DNA of 64,000 nt from Vigna angularis (taxonomy: Eukaryota; Streptophyta; Magnoliopsida; Fabales; Fabaceae), in the NCBI RefSeq assembly GCF_016808095.1, contig NC_068974.1, forward strand, positions 33,821,090 through 33,885,089. The letters are read 5' to 3'. Made by a program: the position numbers and the translations under genes. Shown here piece by piece: positions 1 through 9,770 of this stretch. Positions within the stretch are counted from its first letter, which is position 1. Each line of letters starts with the position of its first letter. The notes below the pieces were generated by a model. The model saw only the letters and a program-made list of their open reading frames with translations, was not told the origin of the DNA and did not search any database.

Positions 1-50
1 AAAATAATATTTTATAATTTTATAAATTGATCCAAATTAAACTGCAAAAA

Positions 51-414
51 TGTTAAAAATAAACAAAACAGAAGTGTATTCTGTTACTGTGTGTGCTTTG
101 TGTATAAATAGACTTTGTATCATTCTTTTACAGTTAATAAATTTTTGAAGAGTTATACAGTTTACCTGAGAGCATTTACAACCTTTTGATCAGTCTGATT
201 CTGAGTGTGGTGGTCCTCTGCCGTGTGAGATGGTGGCTGGCTGTTGAAGAGGGTTGAACCCTAGCAGAGCTTCGAGTGTTTCTCTCTCTCTCTCTGATTC
301 TCGACTTCTCTTTCTACATTTTGCTTTCTCTCACTATCACGTTGCACACCTTACGTTTTAAGGGTAATAATATATGAGTATGGGCTTTTACTTTTCTGCC
401 CTTTTATTCTAATA
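51..414 (+). repeat. 5' LTR of copia copy 1
   Basis: It matches 4635-4995 over its whole length, with substitutions and a CT-microsatellite length difference near 280-295. It contains a TATA-like TATAAATAG at 101-109 that probably drives the element. It ends directly before the primer-binding site. Confidence 0.93.
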
Positions 415-427
415 TGGTATCAAGAGC
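415..427 (+). other. Primer-binding site (tRNA-iMet type)
   Basis: TGGTATCAAGAGC directly follows the LTR. This is the usual plant copia site complementary to the 3' end of initiator methionine tRNA, with one extra A compared with the common form. Confidence 0.85.
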
Positions 428-571
428 TTAGGCTGAATCCTGGTGTGTGAAGCGGGTGCGTGCACGGGGGTTATTGGAGATGCGTGAGCTTTATCTGGTG
501 GTGTGTGTATCCAGAGAAGAAGAAGAAGGTGACTTTAGAAAAGAATCTGCAAGAAAGTTTGCAAGACTGTG

Positions 572-1318
572 ATGGCAAACTTTGGAGGCATACAGGGACC
601 ATTACCCATGTTTGATGGCAAGCAGTTTGATGATTGGAGAATCAAGATGCGGGTTGTGTTTGGGTTTCAAGATGTCCTGGAAGTTATTGAACAGGGATTG
701 CCTGAATTGAGTGAAAATGCATCTCAAGAAGAGAAGAAAGAGCACAAGATGATGGTAAAACTGGACAGTAAGGCCAGATTTTTGATATATCAGTGCGTAA
801 GCCAGAAGATTTTTAACAAGATCTCAAATGCTGACAGTGCAAAGGAGATCTGGGGCATTTTAGTGAAAACATATGGTGATGGTGATAGAAATGCGAAGGT
901 TAAACTGCAGGCACTGAGAAGGCAGTTTGAAACCTTGATCATGGAGGAAAGTGGGAGTGTGGCTGAGTACTTTAATAAGGTGCAAGAACTAGTAAACAAG
1001 ATGAGGGCTTGCGGTGATAAGATGATGGAGGAGTATGTTGTGGATAAAATTATGAGGACTTTAACCGCCAGATTTGACTATGTAGTAGCTGCCATTGAAG
1101 AAACCCGAAGGAAGGAGAATATTGACATTGAGGAGCTGCTGCATTCATTGGAGGCTCATGAGTTACGCCTCAATGAGCGCAGACAGTGCCAGGAGTAGGC
1201 CTTACAGGCCAGATCTCAGTGGAAAGGCAAGAAGGGGTTCAAGAAAGGAGGAAAAGGTGGAAAGAAGGGTAAAGGTTCACAGGATCAGCAAGGAGAAGAG
1301 TCCAGTGAATCAGGCCAG
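572..1318 (+). pseudogene. Copia copy 1 gag, nonsense-mutated
   Basis: The first ATG of the frame is at 572. The product begins MANFGGIQGP and has the copia gag (UBN2/DUF4219-like) layout, including the FDGKQFDDWRIKMR region near the N terminus and a long helical middle. A TAG at 1196-1198 stops it, but the same frame stays open through a Lys/Gly-rich linker into the downstream protease segment, so the break is a point nonsense mutation and not a frameshift. The capsid part is about 209 residues. It would form the particle shell. It is not expected to be functional. Confidence 0.85.
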
Positions 1319-1804
1319 GTGAAGAATCAGAAGAATGGTGAATGGAAGTTTGACAAAAAGAAGGTTAAGTGCTACAACTATCAAAAACTTGGTCATTATG
1401 CCAAGGATTGCTGGAGTGGTGAAGGTGCTGAGAATAGACCAAAGAAGAGGGCTAATTTGGCCCAAGAGGAGGAATCTGACTCAGAACCAGTAATGTTGAT
1501 GGCTAAAACTGAAGAAGATTCATCAGAAAATGATGTGTGGTACCGAGATTCTGGGTGCTCTACCCACATGACAAGGAGAAGAGACTGGTTTGTAGGAATT
1601 CAAGGTGTTGGACATGGAAAGATTCGGTTTGCTGATGATAGGAGTCTGGTTGCAGAAGGTACAGGTAGAGTTGTTCTAAGAGATGTGGGAGGAAAAGAGG
1701 TAACAATTGAAGAGGTACTGTATGTATCAGGTTTAAAGTCAAATATGCTAAGCTTGGGACAGCTACTGCAGAAGGGATATGTGATGAAAATGATACAGCC
1801 TTAG
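1319..1804 (+). pseudogene. Copia copy 1 zinc knuckle and protease segment
   Basis: This continues the gag frame after the TAG at 1196-1198. A CCHC-type knuckle is seen as CYNYQKLGHYAKDC, where the second cysteine position is tyrosine, so zinc binding should be impaired. The aspartic protease active site follows as WYRDSGCSTHMT, with Asp-Ser-Gly present. The frame ends at TAG 1802-1804, after which the protease C terminus and the GAG-pre-integrase region are scattered over several frames. Confidence 0.82.
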
Positions 1805-1904
1805 TATTTTCAATCAATAGAAGAGAATGGTTGTGCAAGCTAGGCTATCACAAAACCGCACTTTCAGAGTAATGATGAGTGTAGTAAAACACTAATGTTT
1901 TACT

Positions 1905-2800
1905 GCATCAGAGAGCAAGGAGGAGTGGTTGTGGCATTTACGGTTTAGGCACTTAAACTTCAAAGATTTGTCCCTATTGGGACAGAAAAAGATGGTGAAT
2001 AGGCTGCCTAATGTTACAATTCCAGACACAGTTTGCAGTGCAAACAAACAAGGGGTAGTTTTCAGAAAAATCTACCCCAGAAATCTACAGGGAAACTAGG
2101 AGTGATCTATTCAGATGTTTGTGGCCCTATTCAAGTTGAGACACCTGAAGGTAATAGATATTTTCTGCTGTTCATTGATGATTGGACGAGAAAGTGTTGG
2201 GTGTATTTGATCAAGAGAAAGGGAGGAGTGCTGCAGGTATTTCAGAAATTTAAAACTCTTGTGGAAAGGCAGGTTGGACAGAAAGTGAAGATGTTGAGTT
2301 GAGATCAGATGGAGGAGGAGAATATACCTCCATTGAATTCAGCAACTTCTGTGAGAATGAAGGGATTGTGCATGAGATTACTCCTCCCTATACACCACAA
2401 CACAATGGTGCAGCAAAAAGGAAGAATAGAACCATAATGAATATGGTTAGGTGCATGTTAAAAAGTAAGAAATTGCCTAATTTTCTGTGGGTAGAGGCAA
2501 TGTTGACAGCTACCTACATACTGAATCGATCTCCAACAAAGAAACTGGAGGGTTTGACACCTGAAGAAGCCTGGACATGGATGAAACCAGATGTCAAACA
2601 TCTGAAGATTTTTGGCTCATTGTGCTACAAACACATACCAGACCAGCTGAGAAGGAAATTGGATGATAAAGGAATGCCTCTAATTTTGGTAGGCTATCAC
2701 TCAACTGGAGGATACAAGCTGTATGACCCTGCATCAGGGACAACTTGCATCAACAGAGATGTGATTGTTGATGAGACTGGAGTTTGGAAGTGGGACACAA
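1905..2800 (+). pseudogene. Copia copy 1 integrase, frameshifted and active site altered
   Basis: Pieces of the zinc-binding pre-integrase region (WLWHLRFRHLNF, near 1926-1961) precede the rve integrase core. The first Asp is in YSDVCGP and the second in RSDGGGEY. At the third catalytic position the expected Glu is Lys (HNGAAKRKNRT, near 2403-2433). A frameshift lies near 2296-2303, where a TTGAG repeat disturbs the frame. The C-terminal copia integrase region (FGSLCYKHIP and on) follows. The enzyme would insert the cDNA into host DNA; here it is dead. Confidence 0.86.
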
Positions 2801-4569
2801 CTAGGCAGGAGACATCAACTATCACTCTGGAAGATGAAACTGCTGTAGTTGAGACTGAGAAAAATGTGAATAATGATAGTAGAAGGAGGTCATCACGTGT
2901 TACTAACTTGCCAGCTCACCTAAGGGATTTTGACTTATCCTATGAGGCTACTCTCACATCAGAGGGACATTTTGTGCACTATGCACTAATTGCAGAGGTT
3001 GAACCAGTTGAGTTTGAGGAGGCTGTGAAGGATAAGAGGTGGTACAAGGCTATGCAGGAGGAAATTCATTCTATAGAAAGAAATCATACCTGGAAATTGG
3101 TGGAGTTACCTCCTGGAAAGAAACCTATAGCATTGAAGTGGGTCTACAAGTCAAAGATAAATCCACAAGGTGTTGTTGTGAGATATAAGGCACGGTTGGT
3201 TGCTAAAGGGTTTCTACAGAAGTTTGGAGTAGATTATGGAGAGGTATTTGCTCCTGTAGCCAGAATTGAGACCATCAGATTAGTGGTGTCTTTAGCCACT
3301 AAGTCTCACTGGACCTTACATCAATTGGATGTGAAGTCTACCTTCCTAAATGGAAAGCTTGAGGAAGAAGTCTATGTTACACAGCCACTGGGCTTTGAAG
3401 TTGAAGGGAAACTGGACAAAGTATATAGACTGAGAAAAGCTCTATATGGACTTAAATAGGCCCCAAGAGCCTGGAACCAGAGGATTGATGGGTTTATGAA
3501 TAGTATTGGTTTTAAAAAATGTGTTTCAGAACACGGAGTATATGTACAGTGCTGTCAACACAAAGGCAGAACAGAAAAGTTGATTGTGTGCTTATACGTT
3601 GATGACTTGTTAGTCACAGGGAGTTGTGAAGAGTTGATTTCAGTCTTCAAAGCTGAAATGCAGAGGAAGTTTGAGATGAGTGACTTGGGTAAACTTAGTT
3701 ACTTTCTTGGGATTGAGTTCACTACAACTGATACAAGTATGATGATGCATTGGTCTAGATACATTATAGACATGTTAACTAAGTTTAACATAGAGCAATG
3801 CAACTCTGCTATTACTCCAGCAGAGGTTGGCATAAAACTCGAGAAAGATCCTGAAGAAGAAGCTGTTGACCCTACTGAGTATAGAAGAATGGTTAGGAGC
3901 CTAAGGTACTTGTGCAATACAAGACCTGATATTAGCTACAATGTGGGTTTGGTCAGCAGATTCATGCAAAATCCCAGAGTGTCTCATCTGAATGCTGTAA
4001 AGAGGATCCTAAGGTATCTAAAAGGTACCACTGAGTATGGAATTCGACTGCCTAAGTATGGATCAGGAGGAGAGGTAAGAGTAATTGCTTACTCTGACTC
4101 TGATTGGTGTGGGGACAAGGGTGACAGGAAGAGTATAGCAGGATATGTGTTCTACTTTGATGGGGCACCTATCTCCTGGAGCTCTACTAAGGAACCTGTT
4201 GTAGCTCTGTCTTCATGTGAAGCAGAGTACATTGCGGCATGTGAAGCCACTTGTCAAGCAGCCTGGCTTAACTCACTGATGAAGGAGCTGAAGATTGAAG
4301 GGATAGGAAAGGTCAGACTGCTTGTTGACAACAAGTCAGCCATTGACCTGACTAAGCATCCTACATCACATGGTAGGAGCAAACACATTGAGACACGATT
4401 TCATTTTATTAGAGAGCAAGTCATCAAAAAGCAACTAGAGGTGGTGTTCTGTAGATCTGAAGACCAGATTGCAGACATTCTCACCAAAGCACTGAAAGGG
4501 GAGTGCTTTCTAAAACTTAGAAAGGAGATCGGAGTTGAAAAATTGGAACTTTCACCGATCAATCGGTGA
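2801..4569 (+). pseudogene. Copia copy 1 reverse transcriptase and RNase H, one nonsense codon
   Basis: RVT_2-type reverse transcriptase starts near 3030 (WYKAMQEEIHSIERN). The KARLVAKGF and LDVKSTFLNG motifs precede the catalytic LYVDDLLVTG (near 3592-3621). A TAG at 3457-3459 interrupts the conserved LYGLK segment, and the same frame then runs to 4569. RNase H is present with SDSDWCG, SSCEAEYIA and VDNKSAI carrying the acidic residues. The single stop means the polymerase half is better kept than gag or integrase. Confidence 0.88.
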
Positions 4570-4626
4570 AAAGGGTTGAAAATTTTTGGTTTTCTTCAGA
4601 ATCATGTTATCTTTACCGTTATGTTT

Positions 4627-4634
4627 AGGAGGAG
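4627..4634 (+). other. Polypurine tract of copia copy 1
   Basis: AGGAGGAG lies directly before the 3' LTR, the standard place for priming plus-strand DNA synthesis. Confidence 0.75.
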
Positions 4635-4995
4635 TGTTAAAAATAAACAAAACAGAAGTGTATTCTGTTACTGTGTGTGCTTTGTGTATAAATAGACTTT
4701 GTATCATTCTTTTACAGTTAATAAATTTTTGAAGAGTTATATAGTTTACCTGAGAGCATTTGCAACCTTTTGATCGGTCTGATTCTGAGTGTGGTGGTCC
4801 TCTGCCGTGTGAGATGGTGGCTGGCTGTTGAAGAGGGTTGAACCCTAGCAGAGCTTCGAGTGTTTCTCTCTCTCTCTGATTCTCGACTTCTCTTTTTGCA
4901 TTTTGTTTTCTCTCACTATCACGTGCACACCTTACGTTTTAAGGGTAATAATATCTGAGTATGGGCTTTTATTTTTCTACCCTTTTATTCTAATA
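4635..4995 (+). repeat. 3' LTR of copia copy 1
   Basis: It is a near copy of 51-414. It is followed by AAAAA, matching the left flank. Confidence 0.93.
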
Positions 4996-5000
4996 AAAAA

Positions 5001-5825
5001 TACATATAATATTTAGATTCGAAACCTAGAAGTCCAAAGGTTTCATTCCCATACCAACTCCTCATAATTGAAATCACATTGAGAGTCTATTTATAAGGTA
5101 ATCTCAATCATCCTAGATCTTACAAATCAAAACCCATCCACAACCCTAACTTTAAATTAAGAACAACTAGAGTAAAAAAATAAAAATAGCAAACAAAACA
5201 CTCAAGCAACAGAAATTCACAAACCAAAAAAAAAAAAGGTTCCAAAATTAAAAATTGAGAGAAAAAGAGGGAGCACAGTGACTGGTGACACAATGACGGT
5301 GGTTCTGAAGCACTCAACTCAGAAAGGGTCAACCATTGACTCCTTATCTTTGGAAGCATAAATATCGTCGTTTGAGACAAAGGAGGAATCCATGGCGTCA
5401 AGTCAAGAAGAGGATAATGGTTTGGTATTATTTTTCTAGAGAAAACATGATGGCAGAGATAATACAAAGAAGTTATGTAAGGACCTAAATAATTTGGGGG
5501 TGGTGTATGGACAAGGATATGTTGGTAATTGATGTGGTGGGGGCTTCCTGTGATGAGTGGTGTGGTAGGGAATGGCTTCACGGGGAGGCAGCTGTTGAAG
5601 GGGTGTGGGAAGCAATTAAGTCCGTGATTTCCCTCATGTTTGGCATCATTCAGCAGGCTGCAAACGTGGAAGATATAAGGGGATGCTAGGTTCTGAAATG
5701 AGGAAGGAAACCCTTGCTGCAAGGTTGGTGAAGGAGGTGAAGTTCAGAGTTGCTGGAGTGGGAAGGAAACCTTGGCACTGGAAATCTTGGAGAAGATAGA
5801 TTTAAAGATTTAGCAAAGGAAGTCT
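5001..5825. other. Unassigned segment, probably the 5' part of a long LTR
   Basis: No gene is recognisable. The 200-codon minus-strand open frame at 5120-5722 has no family features and is low-complexity hydrophobic. The segment runs without a break into the LTR at 5826-7821, but it does not match the start of the related LTR at 30885-33421. It could be a different U3 region or an older truncated insertion. Confidence 0.35.
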
Positions 5826-5962
5826 TCAAGAGGTAAGGGGAGCTAGATCTTTTGTTTGATTGATTGTATATGCTTTGTATGATGCAAATCTGGGTAAAAT
5901 CTGGGAGGAAAGTGTTGAATTTGATGTTTCTGGAAATCTGCAATTCTGCAGAAATTCTGCAG

Positions 5963-6650
5963 AACCGTTCGTCCAATTTGATTTCAAATTGGACGTTCGT
6001 CCTAAATAGCTAACGTTCGTCCAAAATGGTTGAACGTTCGTCAAGGTGAATTTGGACGTCCGTCCAAATTATTCGGTAGTCGTTGGAGAGCGTTCGTTTG
6101 TGGACGCTCGTTCAAAGTTGGTGAAGTAAAAAGGGGACGTTCGTCCCATTCGCTATGCGCGTCCGTCCTTAAATCCAAGTGTTCGAAATTGAGTGATTCG
6201 TTCTGTACGTGTGAGCGTTCGTCCGCAAAGGCTCGTCGCGCGTTCGTCCAAGTTGTAGATTATGAGTGTCAGTGCTTCAGCTAGCAAGTGAGCGTTCGTC
6301 CAAGCTGTTAGTTGGCGTTCGTCCAGACTACGAGCGTTCGTCCATGACTTCAACTTGTGAACGTTCGTCCAAATGGCTCGACCAAGCGTTCGGCCTTTGA
6401 GCGAGTGTGAGTGAGCGTTCGTCCTTAGTTCAATTCTTAGCGTTCGTCCTTGGTTTCATCTGTGAGCGTTCGTCCATTTGTCCAAACCGAGCGTTCGTCC
6501 AAAATGATCAGCATTGAGCGTTCGTCCAAATAGTGAAGCGTTCGTCCAAATAGTGAGCGTTCGTCCTTAACACATTGATTGGAGCGTTCGTCCTTAAATT
6601 GAGTGAGCGTTCGTCCATTAGTGTCCAGTGAATAGTACTCGTCCAAATAG
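5963..6650 (+). repeat. Degenerate array of the word GAGCGTTCGTCC
   Basis: About 25 exact or near copies of (GAG)CGTTCGTCC occur at irregular spacing of about 15-55 bp with unrelated spacers. The array produces false minus-strand frames rich in DERS, GRTL and WTN. The same word is found in the LTR at 30885-33421 and in the MITE at 11851-12369. Confidence 0.88.
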
Positions 6651-7240
6651 TATTTTACAAATATGTTGAATTTTAAGTTCCTTTGCTTTCGGATTGAATT
6701 ATGTGTACCAATGTTTGGAATATTATCTATGACATGAATTATGTGAATGTATGAGATATGTTGGAATTGTTGGGATAATATGGTGGTATCTGATTTTTCA
6801 TAATTGGGGTTAAGATTCAAAGTAACAGTAAGTTATGTTATTTAAATATTTCGGTTGCAATTTATGAATGCATGTTCATGTAATCAAGATTGGTTGAAAG
6901 GGTATGATTATAAGTGGTTTATGATGTACATTGTTGATCCAAAAGAAATATCATGAGATTTAAAATGGTCGGATTGAATCGAAAATTTAGATCTCTCGGT
7001 GGGATCAGTTGGTGTAAAGAATGAATGTGGGAAGCTTAGCCGGTTGTTCATCCTGATGTTCCGTGAGTACTCGTCCTCACGTAGAGGGGGTATGTCATGT
7101 GTGGGAACGGCAGGAGGTCCTAGTCCTAGGGTATCTGGACAGATAGGACTAACCTCGGGTGGCAGCTGATGAGAGTTCCAGTTACTACATCACCCGGGTG
7201 CACGAACATCGAAGCTACACAGAATTCATTCTAGTCCGGA

Positions 7241-7320
7241 CGAGTCTGTCTATGAAGTAACGAGTCTGTCTATAATGTAACAAGTCGGGGTATAAAGTAA
7301 CAAGTCGGAGTATAAAGTAA
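7241..7320 (+). repeat. 20-bp tandem repeat, four units
   Basis: Four consecutive 20-bp units of the form C(G/A)AGTC-G-TATAA-GTAA lie inside the LTR, followed by a partial fifth unit. Confidence 0.85.
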
Positions 7321-7821
7321 CAAGTATTGTAGATGTCAATTTACCATGTTTGGATGACTTTTGCATGTTGTATGAGTGGATGGAATTATGGTTTAATGAA
7401 TATGCTCTAATTGTTCTTTTATACGAATCTAAGTATGATAACATTGAATTTAACTGTTCTATCTGTATAACATGTATTTATATCTAGCTCACTCTTGCAT
7501 TGTTTTGTTATGTGCTGTTTGGGTATGTTTCGTTGGCGATGATCATCCACTTGGATGGGAGCAGATGTTGTCGTGGAGTTTCCCTTGGAGCAATAGCTGG
7601 AGGTTGTTGATATTGCAGGAGTAATCTTCTTAGAATTTCTTGATTAAACACTTGTAGTGTTTAATCCTTTCAACTGTTTAAGTTTAAATTTTCAGTTTCT
7701 TTTATTTCTGGATGACTGTAATACCACATTTAATTACACGTCATACTCTGACTGTTCTCTATATTTGAATGTTAACGTCCTTATTATATAATATTGATTA
7801 TTATATAATTGGGATGTTACA

Positions 7822-8069
7822 AGTTAAACTGCAGAAAAACAAATTAAAGTAAGAAAATTTAATGGGATAAAAATGTTATTTCATTTTTCAAATGGATAAC
7901 AGATACATATAATATGATAACTTAAAATCAACCTGTTATCAAACAGATATTAAATTATCTCTTACTCATAAATACCTTTTATCTATGGGTACTAAATATC
8001 CATAATAGATTTTACTTATAGATATCCGCGTGTAAATGTTTTTTTTCAATAGTAGGTTAATATTTATAT
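7822..8069. other. AT-rich DNA without a gene
   Basis: No coding features were seen. A stretch near 7975-8035 (GGGTACTAAATATCC and ATATCCGCG) resembles the ends of hAT-type short elements such as the one at 28478, but it is too decayed to define. Confidence 0.3.
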
Positions 8070-8774
8070 TGATGAAATAAATGTATTCATATAGAGACTA
8101 AATAATTTTATCCAACATATGGACACTTTCAATCATATCAATGAGTACAAAATCGAAAACATTCGTTATTCTATATATTTTTTTCATATAGTTTATCATT
8201 TATGATTTTAAATTGTCTACTATTTATATTTTTCTATATTCTTCTCTATCGTATGATATTTAATTTTTATAAAATTTATTTTTGACATCTTTTCCATGTC
8301 CTTTGTGATTTTTACATCATCTACCATTTAAATTTTTGTGAATCATCTAGCTTTTTGTACTTTTACAGTCTACACTTTATCATTTTATTCATAGTCGTCT
8401 AATGGTCTACTTTTTAAACTTTTATACATGGTCTATTTTTAGATGGCTACTCTTACATTTTTGTGCACAGTTTAACTTTTACATTTTTACTAAATTTATT
8501 GAACATTTTGTACACGCGTTTATCTTTTTTATTCTTAAAGAATTTACTCTTTATACATTTGTGAATAATTTAGCATGTGTTTCTTTTAAAATTTAATTTA
8601 AATTCTTTATGTTGATTAATTTGATCATAATATATTATTTAAAATAATTTCTACCATACACATACACTGACAAAGTTTTATACTATGTAATATCCGTGCA
8701 ATGCATGGGACTTTTAAAAATTGTAATATATTTATTATATTAATTTGAGTTTATAGAAATATAATTATAATTTA

Positions 8775-8819
<45 letters not shown>

Positions 8820-9130
8820 ATAAATAATAATATTTTAATTATTTTTAAAATGTGAATGTATTTTAGTTATATATAGTATTATAATATCAAAGAAAATTGG
8901 TGCAGGAAATGTATCGAAAATATTTATCTTCAATTCACTGCATTCTTATTAATTACATATCCAAGGTTATTTCTATATCTAAAAGAAAGCCTCAACCTTA
9001 ATACTATTATTGTTCTATTAAATTAATTATAAGAGTATGTTTACGAAAAAAAAGTCTTAAATTAGTAAATCTCCATTTAGGATATCATGTGTGAGTAAAT
9101 TTTTTAGGAAAACAAAACTATGATACCATG
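8070..9130. repeat. Remnant of the duplicated block (unit 0)
   Basis: It matches 43540-44420 and in part 52780-53160 and 27740-27990. It starts with a pyrimidine-rich quasi-repeat (TCTAC/TTTACA words, 8160-8600), then an AT-rich module that is inverted compared with 44000-44215, then a segment GAAAATTGGTGCAGGAAATG (8893-8912) found again near 44240. The cysteine-rich gene itself is absent here. Confidence 0.7.
8780..8811. repeat. (AT)n microsatellite
   Basis: About 16 AT dinucleotides in a row. Confidence 0.95.
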
Positions 9131-9487
9131 ATATAATAAAATTTTTAAATTTTATTATGTTATCATGAAAATAAATAAAAACATACCAAATAATAATTAA
9201 TTCAATTACAACATGAAATAACATACTAAACTCTTTATAATTTGTTTAAATAAATAAAAACAACCTTTTGAAAACCTCGAAAATAATTTTCCATCTGTCT
9301 CTCGTTCTTCACCACTTTAACATCATAGCAATAACATTCGTAATATCATCTATTTCCGTATAAATATGATCATAATAGGTGGAAACCATTACCACAAATG
9401 CAAGGATGAGTTAAAAAAATCATATCTAACTCATAGATAATGATATAATATAATAATATAATTATCAATTAAGACATAAGCTCATAA
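9131..9487. other. AT-rich intergenic DNA
   Basis: No gene or repeat could be assigned. It is the left flank of the copia copy 2 insertion. Confidence 0.4.
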
Positions 9488-9492
9488 CACTC

Positions 9493-9699
9493 TATTAAGA
9501 TATGCCAAATATTCTATTAAAGGATATTAGGCAATCAAATATTGTGTTAGTTATAATTTAGATATTATTATAATTTGTGTAGATTTGTGCACATGTCATT
9601 CCTTTAATAGATGAAGGATTATAGGATCCTTAAATGTATATATATGGTACTCTACTCTTTGAAATAATACATCAGAATTATTCTTTAAAGATTTTATTA
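9493..9699 (+). repeat. 5' LTR of copia copy 2
   Basis: It matches 13768-13964. The canonical TG start is TA here. It carries a 10-bp duplication near 9575-9585 that the 3' LTR lacks. Confidence 0.92.
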
Positions 9700-9713
9700 T
9701 GGTATCAAGAGCC
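9700..9713 (+). other. Primer-binding site (tRNA-iMet type)
   Basis: TGGTATCAAGAGCC directly follows the 5' LTR. Confidence 0.85.
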
Positions 9714-9770
9714 AACACTGATATCCTCTAAGATATAGGAATCAATGCCTTTTTTCATTAAATATTTCTG

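Larger units (their letters stand above)
51..4995 (+). mobile_element. Ty1/copia LTR retrotransposon (copy 1), decayed
   Basis: A full-length element is bounded by two similar LTRs (51-414 and 4635-4995) that start TGTTAA and end in TAATA. Five A residues lie on each side (46-50 and 4996-5000), which fits a 5-bp target duplication although it is low complexity. The internal order is primer-binding site, gag, protease, integrase, reverse transcriptase, RNase H and polypurine tract, which is the Ty1/copia order. Several stops and frameshifts plus lost catalytic residues show it cannot move by itself. About ten LTR differences were counted by eye, suggesting a fairly young insertion. Confidence 0.93.
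5826..7821 (+). repeat. LTR of a long-LTR retrotransposon family (copy A), left end unresolved
   Basis: The block shares its layout with 30885-33421 read on the other strand: a GGGAGCTA motif after a purine-rich stretch, a CGTTCGTCC word array, then GTGTGGGAACGGCAGGAGG (7099-7117) and the segment to CATCACCCGGGTGCACG, and a GGGATGTTACA terminus (7811-7821). No internal retrotransposon genes adjoin it, so it is a solo or truncated LTR. The right end is secure by comparison with the dated copy at 30885-33421; the left end is not. Confidence 0.65.

Noticed and set aside
5120..5722. 200-codon minus-strand open frame
   Set aside because: It has a low-complexity hydrophobic tail, no motif and no second copy as a frame, and it lies in probable LTR sequence.
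6437..6820. 127-codon minus-strand frame with repeated DERS/GRTL words
   Set aside because: It is a direct translation of the CGTTCGTCC word array.
35..7830. A TTAAACTGCA(G)AAAA match on both sides of the 51-7821 block as a target duplication
   Set aside because: It is longer than any LTR target duplication and does not line up with the LTR terminus at 7821. It is either chance or an older duplication.
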